The notes under the pieces are model-generated. The model did not search any database and was not told the DNA's origin. It saw only the letters and a program-made list of their open reading frames with translations. This document shows positions 1 to 6,522 of a stretch of DNA of 13,790 bases, one piece after another. Where the stretch lies: contig JANQKH010000083.1 in NCBI GenBank assembly GCA_028281215.1, positions 1 through 13,790 on the forward strand. Direction: 5' to 3'. Made by a program: the position numbers and the translations under genes. How positions within the stretch are numbered: the first letter of the stretch is position 1; each line of letters opens with the position of its first letter. The DNA is from Phycisphaeraceae bacterium (GTDB taxonomy: Bacteria; Planctomycetota; Phycisphaerae; Phycisphaerales; Phycisphaeraceae).

Positions 1-120
1 GCCGTGCGCCAGTTCGTGGAGCACAATGCTGATGATCATGCCGACGACGATGCTTGCGTAGATCACCGGCGCGTACTGGAAGACTTCAATGAACAGGCCC
101 ATGGCCAACGAGGATTGCAT
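1..120 (-). CDS. Site-2 protease-like zinc metalloprotease (M50), N-terminal fragment
   Basis: Only the first 40 codons are visible; the gene continues past the left edge. Read on the minus strand from the ATG at 118-120, the protein starts MQSSLAMGLFIEVFQYAPVI, passes through a hydrophobic segment (about residues 17-34) and reaches HELAHG at residues 35-40. HExxH inside the end of a membrane helix is the zinc-binding and catalytic signature of M50 site-2 proteases, which cleave substrates within or near the membrane. The very short N-terminus before the motif fits the small M50 group rather than RseP-type proteins with PDZ domains, but the rest of the protein is not seen. No clear Shine-Dalgarno precedes this start. 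In-frame ATGs at 148-150 (longer) and 100-102 (shorter) are alternatives. It is divergent from the mltA-like gene. The family call is fairly sure; the substrate is unknown. Confidence 0.72.
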   Translation of the reverse strand, partial: MQSSLAMGLFIEVFQYAPVIYASIVVGMIISIVLHELAHG

Positions 121-189
121 GGACGAATCGTATCGGCAAAGGCGCGGCATGTCAGCCTGTTCGTGGATGCGTTTTGGGTTGATGAAGGT

Positions 190-215
190 GATTCGCTTCG
201 TTGGCGTGGCGAATC
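190..215. repeat. 7-bp inverted repeat in the M50/mltA divergent region
   Basis: The arms GATTCGC (190-196) and GCGAATC (209-215) are perfect inverse complements separated by 12 bases. They lie just upstream of a possible -10 box (TATGAT, 237-242) for the mltA-like gene, so they could be an operator or could arise by chance. There is no following T-run, so a terminator is unlikely. Confidence 0.3.
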
Positions 216-242
216 GTCCCCGCGAGCGGCTTGGTTTATGAT
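214..242 (+). promoter_or_regulatory. Possible promoter for the mltA-like gene
   Basis: TATGAT at 237-242 matches the sigma-70 -10 consensus at five of six positions. A weak -35 (TCGTCC, 214-219) sits 17 bases upstream. Transcription would start near 249, leaving a short leader of about 35 bases before the ATG at 283. The weak -35 keeps confidence low. Confidence 0.28.
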
Positions 243-282
243 GGTGCGACACTGATTCGAATGGTTTCATGGAAGGAACCGC

Positions 283-1554
283 ATGCCCTGTCTGACTCAA
301 TTGGTTCGCGTTCAATTGCTTGTATTCTCGGCTTTGCTTCTGCTGGGCGGATGCAAATCGCGGGAGAAGGCGGAGTACGCTCGGCCGTTGCCGCCCGGCG
401 CGCCGGCGTTGCGGAAGGTAGCGATCGCCGACTGGCCGGATCTGCGCTATGCGTTGCCGCTGAACGACGGGTTCATGGCGGCGACGCGGCGGAGTTTGCA
501 GTGGTTCGACTACCCGAGCACGAAGGCGTTCTTCCCGATCGAGGGAATCAGCCACGAGCAGGCTCATGCGAGTGTGTTCGCGCTACCGACGCTGGCGAGT
601 CAAAGCGCGTCGATCGATGCGTTCGTCGAACAGATGAAGGACGAGTTCGATCTGTACGAAAGCGTGGGCTGGAACGGCAAGGGCGCAGTGTTGTTCACCG
701 GTTACTACACGCCGATTTACGCCGCCTCGCGCGTGCGCACGCCGGAGTTTCGGTTCCCTCTCTACCAACGGCCGGCGGATCTGGTGACGGATCCGAAGAC
801 CGGTGAGATAAAGGGTCGGCGAATCGTCGACGGGTTGAACGAACGGATCGAGCCGTATCCGCCGCGTATCGAGATTGAAGGCACGAACATGCTCGCCGGC
901 GGTGAACTGGTCTGGCTACGCAGCCGACTCGACGCATACATCATCGAAGTGCAAGGATCGGCCAAACTGAACATGACCGATGGCTCGTCGATGCTCATCG
1001 GTTACGCCGGCACGAACGGGCACGAATACTCGAGCCTGCGACAAATGCTCATCGAGGACGAAAAGATCGACAAACACACCGCCAATTTGCCAATGATTCG
1101 CCGGTACTTCGACGAGCATCCGGACGAGCTCGACCGCTACGTCAAACGCAACGATCGTTTCATCTTCTTCAAGGCGTACGACAGCACGGACTGGCCGGCC
1201 GGTTCGCTGGGCTTCAAGGTGGAGCCGGGCGTGAGTCTGGCGACGGACAAGCGCATCTTCCCGCGCGGGGGCATCACGATGATGCGTACGAAGCTGGTCG
1301 ACATGCAAACACGAACCAGCGTGCCGATGCGACGTGCGACGCAGTTCATGCTCGATCAGGATACCGGCGGCGCCATTCGGGCGCCGGGCCGTGCGGACAT
1401 TTACTTCGGCATCGGGCCCGAAGCAGAAGCGAATGCCGGCTGGCAAGTATCGGAAGGCCGACTTTACTACTTCTTCCTCAAACCGGAACGCGTGCCGATG
1501 TGGTACGAGAAGATGCAGCAGGCGAAGGGAGCATCGATTGAGCCTCAACCTTGA
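283..1554 (+). CDS. mltA: MltA-type lytic murein transglycosylase, lipoprotein
   Basis: This 423-residue protein should cleave the MurNAc-GlcNAc bond of peptidoglycan, leaving a 1,6-anhydro end. The N-terminus is a lipoprotein signal: hydrophobic residues 10-21, then the lipobox LGGC with Cys24 as the lipidated residue. Lys25 follows instead of Asp, which by the Lol rule of other Gram-negatives suggests the outer membrane. Family motifs are FTGYYTP (138-144), VQGSAKL (223-229), GYAGTNG (240-246), NDRFIFF (290-296), and the 3D-domain stretch DQDTGGAI (358-365) followed by ADIYFGIG (371-378). Asp372 corresponds by position to the catalytic Asp of E. coli MltA. Length is somewhat above the 365 residues of E. 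coli MltA. The start is backed by a good Shine-Dalgarno, GGAAGGA at 271-277, five bases before the ATG. The next gene overlaps its end by 17 bases. The family is clear. Confidence 0.92.
   Translation: MPCLTQLVRVQLLVFSALLLLGGCKSREKAEYARPLPPGAPALRKVAIADWPDLRYALPLNDGFMAATRRSLQWFDYPSTKAFFPIEGISHEQAHASVFALPTLASQSASIDAFVEQMKDEFDLYESVGWNGKGAVLFTGYYTPIYAASRVRTPEFRFPLYQRPADLVTDPKTGEIKGRRIVDGLNERIEPYPPRIEIEGTNMLAGGELVWLRSRLDAYIIEVQGSAKLNMTDGSSMLIGYAGTNGHEYSSLRQMLIEDEKIDKHTANLPMIRRYFDEHPDELDRYVKRNDRFIFFKAYDSTDWPAGSLGFKVEPGVSLATDKRIFPRGGITMMRTKLVDMQTRTSVPMRRATQFMLDQDTGGAIRAPGRADIYFGIGPEAEANAGWQVSEGRLYYFFLKPERVPMWYEKMQQAKGASIEPQP
1525..1531 (+). promoter_or_regulatory. Ribosome binding site that fixes a TTG start
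   Basis: AAGGGAG lies six bases before the TTG at 1538, inside the end of the mltA-like gene. It supports TTG as the start of the class V aminotransferase; the next upstream in-frame ATG (1334) would give a long unrelated extension inside mltA. Confidence 0.6.
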
Positions 1555-2755
1555 CTTTGTCCGTTCTCAGTTTCCCGCGTTGGCGGATGGGTTTGTTTAC
1601 ATGGACAACGCCGGCGGGTCTCAGGTGCTGCAAAGCGTGGGTGACCGCATTCGTGATCACCTGCTCGCCACGCCAGTGCAACTGGGTGCGTCATATGAAA
1701 AGTCGGTCGAAGCGGGACGCCGTGTTGCCGACGGCCATCTGGCGGCGGCGATCCTGATGGGCGCCGCGCGGTTGGAAGAAGTCGTGCTCGGTTCGTCGGC
1801 CACGCAACTGGTGTCCAATCTTGCATTGGCGATGCGCGGGCAGTTTCAACCTGGCGACGAAGTGGTCGTCACCAACGTCGATCATCAAGCCAACATCGAA
1901 CCATGGTGGCGTTTGGAGAAGGAAGGCGTTGTCGTCAAAACATGGCCGGTCAACACAACAACCTGGTCGTTGGAATGGGATGATCTCGCACGACTGCTGA
2001 CTGATCGCACGAAGCTCGCTTGTTTCAGCAACGCGTCGAATGTGATTGGCACGTTGCATCCTGTGGAAGACCTGACGCGGCGCATCCACGAGCGCGGCGC
2101 GAAGGTCTGTGTCGACGGTGTGGCGTACGCGCCGCATCGCATGATGAACGTAGCAGCATGGGATGTGGACTACTACGTACTCAGCTTCTACAAGATGTAC
2201 GGCCCGCACATCTCCGCGTTGTACGGTAAGTATGAACACCTAGAAAAACTTGCCAACATCAATCACTTCTTTCTGGGAGATGTCATTCCCTACAAACTTC
2301 AGCCCGGTAATTTGAACTTCGAGTTGACTTACGGCTTGACCGGCATTCTGGATTACCTGGCGAGGCTCTCGAACTGCGAAACAATTGGGTTTGCCAATCG
2401 CGATCAGCTTGCCCAAGGCTACGAGGCGATTGCGGTGCACGAAGAACAACTCAGTGAAGTATTGCTCGCATATCTGCGAACGGTGCCGGGTGTGCACTTG
2501 ATCGGGTTGGATGATTCAAGTCATGATCGCCGCGTGCCCACGATCAGTTTTGTGGTGGAGGGACACGATTCACAGACGATTGTCGAACAGGTTGATCGCC
2601 ATCGTATCGGCATTCGCTTTGGTGACTTCTACGCCCGGCAGTTGATCGAATCACTTGACCTGCTACCCAACGGGGTCGTGCGCGTATCGATGGTGCACTA
2701 CAACACGGTGGAAGAGGTACAGCGATTGATTGGCGTGCTTGACACGGTGATTTGA
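1538..2755 (+). CDS. Cysteine desulfurase-like class V PLP enzyme lacking the catalytic Cys
   Basis: With the TTG start at 1538 the protein has 405 residues and opens with SLNLDFVRSQFPALADGFVY, the standard N-terminus of the cysteine-desulfurase-like branch of class V aminotransferases (TIGR01976-type, from memory). PLP-site residues are visible: His116 in NVDHQANIEPW, which stacks on the cofactor; Asp193 in VDGVAYAPH, which contacts the pyridine nitrogen; and Lys219 in SFYKMYGPH, the Schiff-base lysine. In SufS and CsdA the sulfur-carrying Cys sits in an RxGxxCA stretch; here it reads RFGDFYA (360-366), with Tyr365 in that place. No persulfide-carrying Cys is evident, so ordinary desulfurase activity is doubtful. 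It may be a different PLP lyase or aminotransferase. No suf or isc genes are nearby. The 17-base overlap with the mltA-like gene implies one mRNA and translational coupling. Confidence 0.85.
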   Translation: MSLNLDFVRSQFPALADGFVYMDNAGGSQVLQSVGDRIRDHLLATPVQLGASYEKSVEAGRRVADGHLAAAILMGAARLEEVVLGSSATQLVSNLALAMRGQFQPGDEVVVTNVDHQANIEPWWRLEKEGVVVKTWPVNTTTWSLEWDDLARLLTDRTKLACFSNASNVIGTLHPVEDLTRRIHERGAKVCVDGVAYAPHRMMNVAAWDVDYYVLSFYKMYGPHISALYGKYEHLEKLANINHFFLGDVIPYKLQPGNLNFELTYGLTGILDYLARLSNCETIGFANRDQLAQGYEAIAVHEEQLSEVLLAYLRTVPGVHLIGLDDSSHDRRVPTISFVVEGHDSQTIVEQVDRHRIGIRFGDFYARQLIESLDLLPNGVVRVSMVHYNTVEEVQRLIGVLDTVI

Positions 2756-2758
2756 TCG

Positions 2759-2783
2759 ACCGTTCGGAAAGGAGGTAAACGGT
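2759..2783. terminator. Possible bidirectional terminator between convergent genes
   Basis: ACCGTT (2759-2764) and AACGGT (2778-2783) can pair around a 13-base loop. The hairpin fills the gap between the convergent PLP-enzyme and kinase genes, ending two bases before the kinase stop codon. There is no proper T-run on either side, so this is placed mainly by context. Confidence 0.28.
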
Positions 2784-2784
2784 T

Positions 2785-4044
2785 TCACTTTAGCAGGTAC
2801 AAAACCAGCAGGATCACCGCCGTGGCCCAGCCGGCGATGGCGGCCCAGAACAGTGGTTGTTCGGCGATGGAGCGTTCGTCGTCAGTGTCGATTGCCTGGG
2901 TGATCACTGTGTCGCCGGGCGAGACAGCCTTTTCCAGCTTGGCCAGGTCGGCGATATCAAATCGTTTGCGCGCCTGGAGTGGCGGTTCACCGCGCTGGAC
3001 CGATTCGAGGTCGTGCAGCAGGTCGGTCGTGGTGGCATAGCGTTCGTTCGGATCTTTCGCCATACAGACTTCGATGATCTCGCCGATGCCTGCGCTGAGT
3101 TTCGGGTTGATGTGATCCGGCGGCGTCAGTTCGTCCTTGAGATGTCGATGCATCACGGCCGACGGGTTGGGCGCATCGAAAGGGACGCGGCCGGTGACCA
3201 TGTGATAGAACGTCGCGCCGGGGCCGTAGATGTCGCAACGGAAGTCGACGTCGAGCAGGCCGCGAATCTGTTCGGGCGAAATGTAGTAGGGCGTGCCGTA
3301 GGCTTTGCCCTGTTCGGCCTCGGCGGCTTCCACGTCGCTGACCGCGCGGGCGAGGCCCATGTCCGCCAGCTTCGCGACGCCTTGCGTGGTGATCATAATG
3401 TTCTTGGGTTTGACATCACGATGAATGAAGCCGGCTTTGTGGGCGTGTTCGAGGGCGCGGGCGATCTGGATCACCATCTCCAGCGCTTCGCTTTCAGAAT
3501 AGATTTGACCTTCGGACAGGTCGTCGTAGACGGTTTTGCCTTCGACGTATTCCATCACGAAGTAGTGATAGTCGCCGGCATGACCGACATCGTAGGCGCC
3601 GACGATGTTGGGATGATTCAGTTTGGCGGCGGCTCGGCCCTCGGCGTAAAACCGCTCGACGAATTCCTCGTTCGTCATGAACTTGCGCGGCAAGACCTTG
3701 ATTGCGACAAGCCGATCGAGGCTGACCTGATTGGCCAGGTAGACTTTCGCCATCGCACCGGCGCCGAGTTTTTTGAGCATACGGAAGCCCGGGATCTGCT
3801 GGTTGGCGCTTTGCTCTTCGATCTTTGGGCGGATGCGCTTAATCTGTTTTTCCGTGACGACGCCTTCGGTGACGAGGATGTCAGCGAGGCTCATCTGGCG
3901 CGGATCGTCCTCGTTGTCTTTGTGCTCCATGATCTGGCGCTGTCGCGCCATGGCCGCTTTGACCTCATCGCTGGTGGCCAAACCTTGTTCGACAACCATG
4001 CGGCCGAGAATTGTGTCAACGTTGGTGGAGGTGGCGTCTGCCAT
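2785..4044 (-). CDS. Tail-anchored Hanks-type Ser/Thr protein kinase
   Basis: This 419-residue kinase has three parts. Residues 10-75 hold two similar short modules, LGRMVVEQGLATSDEV and LADILVTEGVVTEKQI, resembling the N-terminal helical repeat found in planctomycete kinases and in GspE/MshE-type ATPases. Residues 87-345 are a complete kinase domain: glycine loop GAGAMAKV (94-101), Lys116 in VAIKVLP, αC Glu135, HRDVKPKN (208-215), metal-binding Asp228 in DMG (DFG in most kinases), and SPE at 256-258. The αF-start motif usually read as DIYSLG is DIYGPG here. Residues 398-418 form one membrane helix at the very end, so the enzyme is a tail-anchored cytoplasmic kinase with no outer sensor domain. 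Intact catalytic residues suggest it is active. The upstream minus-strand promoter is strong; the Shine-Dalgarno is not. Substrates are unknown. Confidence 0.93.
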   Translation of the reverse strand: MADATSTNVDTILGRMVVEQGLATSDEVKAAMARQRQIMEHKDNEDDPRQMSLADILVTEGVVTEKQIKRIRPKIEEQSANQQIPGFRMLKKLGAGAMAKVYLANQVSLDRLVAIKVLPRKFMTNEEFVERFYAEGRAAAKLNHPNIVGAYDVGHAGDYHYFVMEYVEGKTVYDDLSEGQIYSESEALEMVIQIARALEHAHKAGFIHRDVKPKNIMITTQGVAKLADMGLARAVSDVEAAEAEQGKAYGTPYYISPEQIRGLLDVDFRCDIYGPGATFYHMVTGRVPFDAPNPSAVMHRHLKDELTPPDHINPKLSAGIGEIIEVCMAKDPNERYATTTDLLHDLESVQRGEPPLQARKRFDIADLAKLEKAVSPGDTVITQAIDTDDERSIAEQPLFWAAIAGWATAVILLVLYLLK

Positions 4045-4106
4045 GGAGTTACCGGCGGGCGGGGGAAGCGAAAATCACTTGAATCAGCCGCAACCCCGCA
4101 GTCGAA

Positions 4107-4121
4107 TGATCCAACGGATCA
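4107..4121. repeat. Palindrome at the kinase transcription start
   Basis: TGATCC (4107-4112) and GGATCA (4116-4121) form a perfect 6-bp inverted repeat with a 3-base centre. Outer arms CCCCG (4094-4098) and CGGGG (4124-4128) also match. The inner palindrome falls at the start site expected from the promoter at 4129-4158, so it is either an operator or a hairpin at the extreme 5' end of the kinase mRNA. Confidence 0.5.
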
Positions 4122-4128
4122 CACGGGG

Positions 4129-4158
4129 TTTATAGGCTTTCTATCGGTTGAATGTCAA
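4129..4158 (-). promoter_or_regulatory. Strong sigma-70-type promoter for the tail-anchored kinase
   Basis: Read on the minus strand, a perfect -35 TTGACA (4153-4158) is followed after 18 bases by TATAAA (4129-4134), which matches the -10 consensus at five of six positions. Transcription would begin near 4122, giving a leader of about 78 bases before the kinase ATG. This is the best promoter match in the window. Confidence 0.65.
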
Positions 4159-4224
4159 ACGTGGTGTGGTTGGGCCAAGGGTCCGCATAACGTTAGGCTG
4201 TCACCGATACACGCCGATCAATAG

Positions 4225-4253
4225 TCGCAAGCGGCGCGTGTCAACATTAGAAT
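4225..4253 (+). promoter_or_regulatory. Possible promoter for the polyprenyl synthase gene
   Basis: TAGAAT (4248-4253) matches the -10 consensus at five of six positions, with a weak TCGCAA (4225-4230) 17 bases upstream. The start would be near 4260, about 40 bases before the ATG at 4301. The -35 is poor, so this is tentative. Confidence 0.28.
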
Positions 4254-4300
4254 GCAGGCCTACCATAGAGAGCTTTTGCCCCAGGTTCATTGAGTCCGTC

Positions 4301-5365
4301 ATGCTGCTAACCGTTGGACAAGACAATGCGATCGCTTCCCGGCTCGGCGCCGCGCTGGCGGACGTGGAAAGCCGGTTCGCCGCCGAGCTGATCAGCGACT
4401 TGACCTGCGTGAATAGTCTCGTCGCTCACGTCGAGCAATACCGCGGCAAGATGCTTCGGCCGATGCTGGTGCTGGTGCCTGGATTTGCGGTCATGTCGCA
4501 TGATCGTGACGCTGCATCGTCATCCGAATCGCTTCCCGTGGCGCATCATGTGATCGCGACTGTGGTCGAAATGGTGCACATGGCGACGCTGGTCCACGAC
4601 GACGTGCTTGACGACGCCGACACCCGCCGACGCGGCCGAACGGTCAACGCCATGACCGGCAACGAGGCTGCAGTCATGCTCGGCGATTACCTGATCAGTC
4701 ACGCGTATCACTTGTGTTGCAGTTTGGGCGCGCCGGCAGTCAGCCGATTCATCGCCGACACGACCAACACTGTCTGTGAAGGCGAGCTGTTGCAACTGGC
4801 CAACCGGAAGAACTGGGAACTGGATGAAGGCACGTATTTCGAGATGATTCGCCGTAAGACCGCGGCGCTGACCGGTGCGTGTTGCCGGTTGGGTGTCACG
4901 CTGCATGACATGAACGCCGACGGCACGACAATAGATGACGGTGAACCGTTGGCCGACGCCTTACAGGACTACGGTGAAAAGTTAGGCGTCGCGTTTCAGA
5001 TCGTCGACGACCTGCTCGATCTGATTGGCGATCAGGACACCGTAGGAAAGTCGCTTGGCCGGGACATCGCCAAAGGCAAACTCACCTTGCCGTTGATCCG
5101 CTACCTTCAGTCCGCCGCGGCGACCGAACGCGAAGTGATGCTGACGCGCATCGAATCCGTGCGCGACGACGCCGACCCGACGGTCGACGCATCGGTCACC
5201 ACCATCCGCGAACACTTGTGCGACAGCGACGCGATCGACTACGCCAAACAATGGGCACAGAAGCTGGTCGACCAGGCCAAGGGGTCGCTGAGCCTGTTGC
5301 CCGAATCGCCCGCGAAGGATTTGTTGGTTGAGATGGCGGATGCGGTGGTGTCACGGAAGCGATAA
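4301..5365 (+). CDS. Long-chain trans-polyprenyl diphosphate synthase
   Basis: This 354-residue enzyme should extend an allylic diphosphate with isopentenyl diphosphate, probably to make the prenyl tail of menaquinone; the quinone link is inferred. All family hallmarks are present: GKMLRP (49-54), the first Asp-rich motif DDVLDD (100-105), KTAAL (186-190), and the second Asp-rich motif DDLLD (236-240) in FQIVDDLLDLIGD. Residues four and five before the first motif are Thr96 and Ala95. Small residues there, instead of the aromatics that stop chain growth in farnesyl and geranylgeranyl synthases, point to a long (C30-C50) product, as in E. coli IspB. The ATG at 4301 fits the normal N-terminus; the reading frame is open back to 4148 but that part looks non-coding. 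The Shine-Dalgarno is weak. The zinc-ribbon membrane gene follows after 55 bases on the same strand. Confidence 0.9.
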   Translation: MLLTVGQDNAIASRLGAALADVESRFAAELISDLTCVNSLVAHVEQYRGKMLRPMLVLVPGFAVMSHDRDAASSSESLPVAHHVIATVVEMVHMATLVHDDVLDDADTRRRGRTVNAMTGNEAAVMLGDYLISHAYHLCCSLGAPAVSRFIADTTNTVCEGELLQLANRKNWELDEGTYFEMIRRKTAALTGACCRLGVTLHDMNADGTTIDDGEPLADALQDYGEKLGVAFQIVDDLLDLIGDQDTVGKSLGRDIAKGKLTLPLIRYLQSAAATEREVMLTRIESVRDDADPTVDASVTTIREHLCDSDAIDYAKQWAQKLVDQAKGSLSLLPESPAKDLLVEMADAVVSRKR

Positions 5366-5410
5366 GCGGATCGGACATCGAACGTCCCTTGATTTGAACA
5401 CGTCAACCGT

Positions 5411-5414
5411 GGGA
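5411..5414 (+). promoter_or_regulatory. Weak ribosome binding site for the TTG start at 5421
   Basis: GGGA lies six bases before the TTG at 5421. By itself it is weak, but the same TTG gives a protein that aligns from its first residue with the downstream paralog, which starts at an ATG. Confidence 0.4.
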
Positions 5415-5420
5415 ATTGAT

Positions 5421-6410
5421 TTGGCCCGAACACGCCTGCATCTCAAACGCATTGCCACGGATGAGGACGGCCATCTGATTGAAGAGGTGGGTTGTATCCG
5501 CTGTGGATACAACCTGTTCGGCGTTTATCGTGACGGCGTATGTCCGGAGTGCGGCGTGCCGGTGGGGCGGTCCACGCTGGGCGATTACCTTCAGTTCTGT
5601 GATCCGGCTTGGGTCAAGCAACTGGCGCGCGGCGCCAACTTCATGTTGGGTTCGGTGGCGGTGTTTTACGTCGCGACCTTCGCCGCGTTGTGGCTCTTTG
5701 AATTGGTGATGATCGCGCGCGGCGATAGTGCTTCCCGCGCCTCGACCAGCGTGATGGTCAGCAGCGCGATCGTGGTCGTTGCCGGCGCGGTGCTGACCTT
5801 GGGTATCTGGTTCATCACGAGCCGGGAGCCCGGCCGAGCCAAGGGTGGCGCGACGGCCCGTTATCTGGCGCGCGGGTTGATTTTGGGTGCGATCGCCTGC
5901 CACGTAGTCTTGGCAGTCATCGCAGGGATGGAAACGGCGCTGCCGATCAAAGCCTTTCAGTTCATCGGCATGTTGTTGATGTTGGCAGGCGTGTTGGCGT
6001 TGTTGGAATACCTGCGCCGGTTGGCGCTGCGCGGGCCGGATGTGCGGCTGGCGATGCAGACGCTGATTCTGATGATCGCGTTCGGCCTGTTGTCATGTTT
6101 CGCGTTAATGTCGTTGATCTCATCCCTGCCGGGACAATGGCTCGACGCCATGGGTTTCCTGGCGTGTGGGATGATCATGCTGGTCGTCGGGCTTGGCATC
6201 TGGGCGATCCTGGTGGGGTTGATGTACGTCAAGATGTTCAACACCGCGGCGAAGACCGCCAGGCGAACCTGGGCGCGGGAGGTCGGGCCGTCGCCGGCTG
6301 TGGATTCGGTGATCACCGATCGCCCGGAGGACATCTCTCCACCCTTGGCCGAACTGGAAGGAGAACATGAAGGCGAAACAGAAAGAGAGAGAACTCAAAA
6401 CACCGAGTGA
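5421..6410 (+). CDS. Zinc-ribbon six-helix membrane protein, paralog A
   Basis: The TTG start gives 329 residues opening MARTRLHLKR, matching without gaps the MARYESSIQR start of the next gene; the GTG at 5409 or the ATG at 5328 would add residues the paralog lacks. A zinc ribbon uses Cys25, Cys28, Cys41 and Cys44 (CIRC and CPEC). A conserved segment follows (GDYLQFCDPAWVKQLARG, 54-71), then about six membrane helices near 74-98, 111-133, 151-170, 178-203, 213-235 and 244-273. A charged, Glu-rich tail (about 283-329) is absent from the paralog. The loop motif SREP (134-137) and YLRRLALRGPD (197-207) are shared between the copies. No enzyme motif is seen and the role is unknown. It lies 55 bases after the polyprenyl synthase gene and may share its mRNA. 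The CxxCGYNL ribbon is familiar from planctomycetes. Confidence 0.85.
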   Translation: MARTRLHLKRIATDEDGHLIEEVGCIRCGYNLFGVYRDGVCPECGVPVGRSTLGDYLQFCDPAWVKQLARGANFMLGSVAVFYVATFAALWLFELVMIARGDSASRASTSVMVSSAIVVVAGAVLTLGIWFITSREPGRAKGGATARYLARGLILGAIACHVVLAVIAGMETALPIKAFQFIGMLLMLAGVLALLEYLRRLALRGPDVRLAMQTLILMIAFGLLSCFALMSLISSLPGQWLDAMGFLACGMIMLVVGLGIWAILVGLMYVKMFNTAAKTARRTWAREVGPSPAVDSVITDRPEDISPPLAELEGEHEGETERERTQNTE

Positions 6411-6450
6411 ACGGACCATCACCGTGCGAAGTGCGACACGCTTTCACCGT

Positions 6451-6480
6451 TCGATGCGTTTGATGCGACTCTGGTATACT
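6451..6480 (+). promoter_or_regulatory. Extended -10 promoter for zinc-ribbon paralog B
   Basis: TATACT (6475-6480) matches the -10 consensus at five of six positions and is preceded by TGG, giving an extended -10. A weak TCGATG (6451-6456) lies 18 bases upstream. The start would be near 6487, about 36 bases before the ATG at 6523. This suggests paralog B can be transcribed separately from paralog A. Confidence 0.42.
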
Positions 6481-6522
6481 TCCTCACCTCAGTTCCATTC
6501 ACCTTATTGCTAGCGGGGCAAC

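Noticed and set aside
201..806. 201-codon plus-strand frame overlapping the start of mltA
   Set aside because: Overlaps the strongly supported mltA frame, is Arg/Ala/Gly-rich and has no motif or Shine-Dalgarno.
1334..1537. Upstream extension of the PLP enzyme to the ATG at 1334
   Set aside because: It would place 68 Arg/Ser-rich residues inside mltA; homology begins at SLNLDFV after the TTG at 1538, which has a good ribosome site.
916..1548. 210-codon minus-strand frame opposite mltA
   Set aside because: Arg/His/Val-rich antisense shadow of the mltA-like coding sequence with no family motif.
2857..4224. 455-codon plus-strand open frame opposite the tail-anchored kinase
   Set aside because: It is the antisense shadow of a clear kinase gene; the translation has no recognisable motif and no start site support.
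4148..4300. Upstream extension of the prenyl synthase to 4148
   Set aside because: The added residues do not resemble the family and overlap the kinase promoter; the ATG at 4301 gives a normal N-terminus.
5328..5420. Start of zinc-ribbon paralog A at the ATG at 5328 or the GTG at 5409
   Set aside because: The added residues have no counterpart in the paralog, and the ATG lies inside the prenyl synthase gene.
5366..5420. Imperfect hairpin GGAC…GTCC after the prenyl synthase stop
   Set aside because: Only four pairs and no T-run; too weak to call a terminator.
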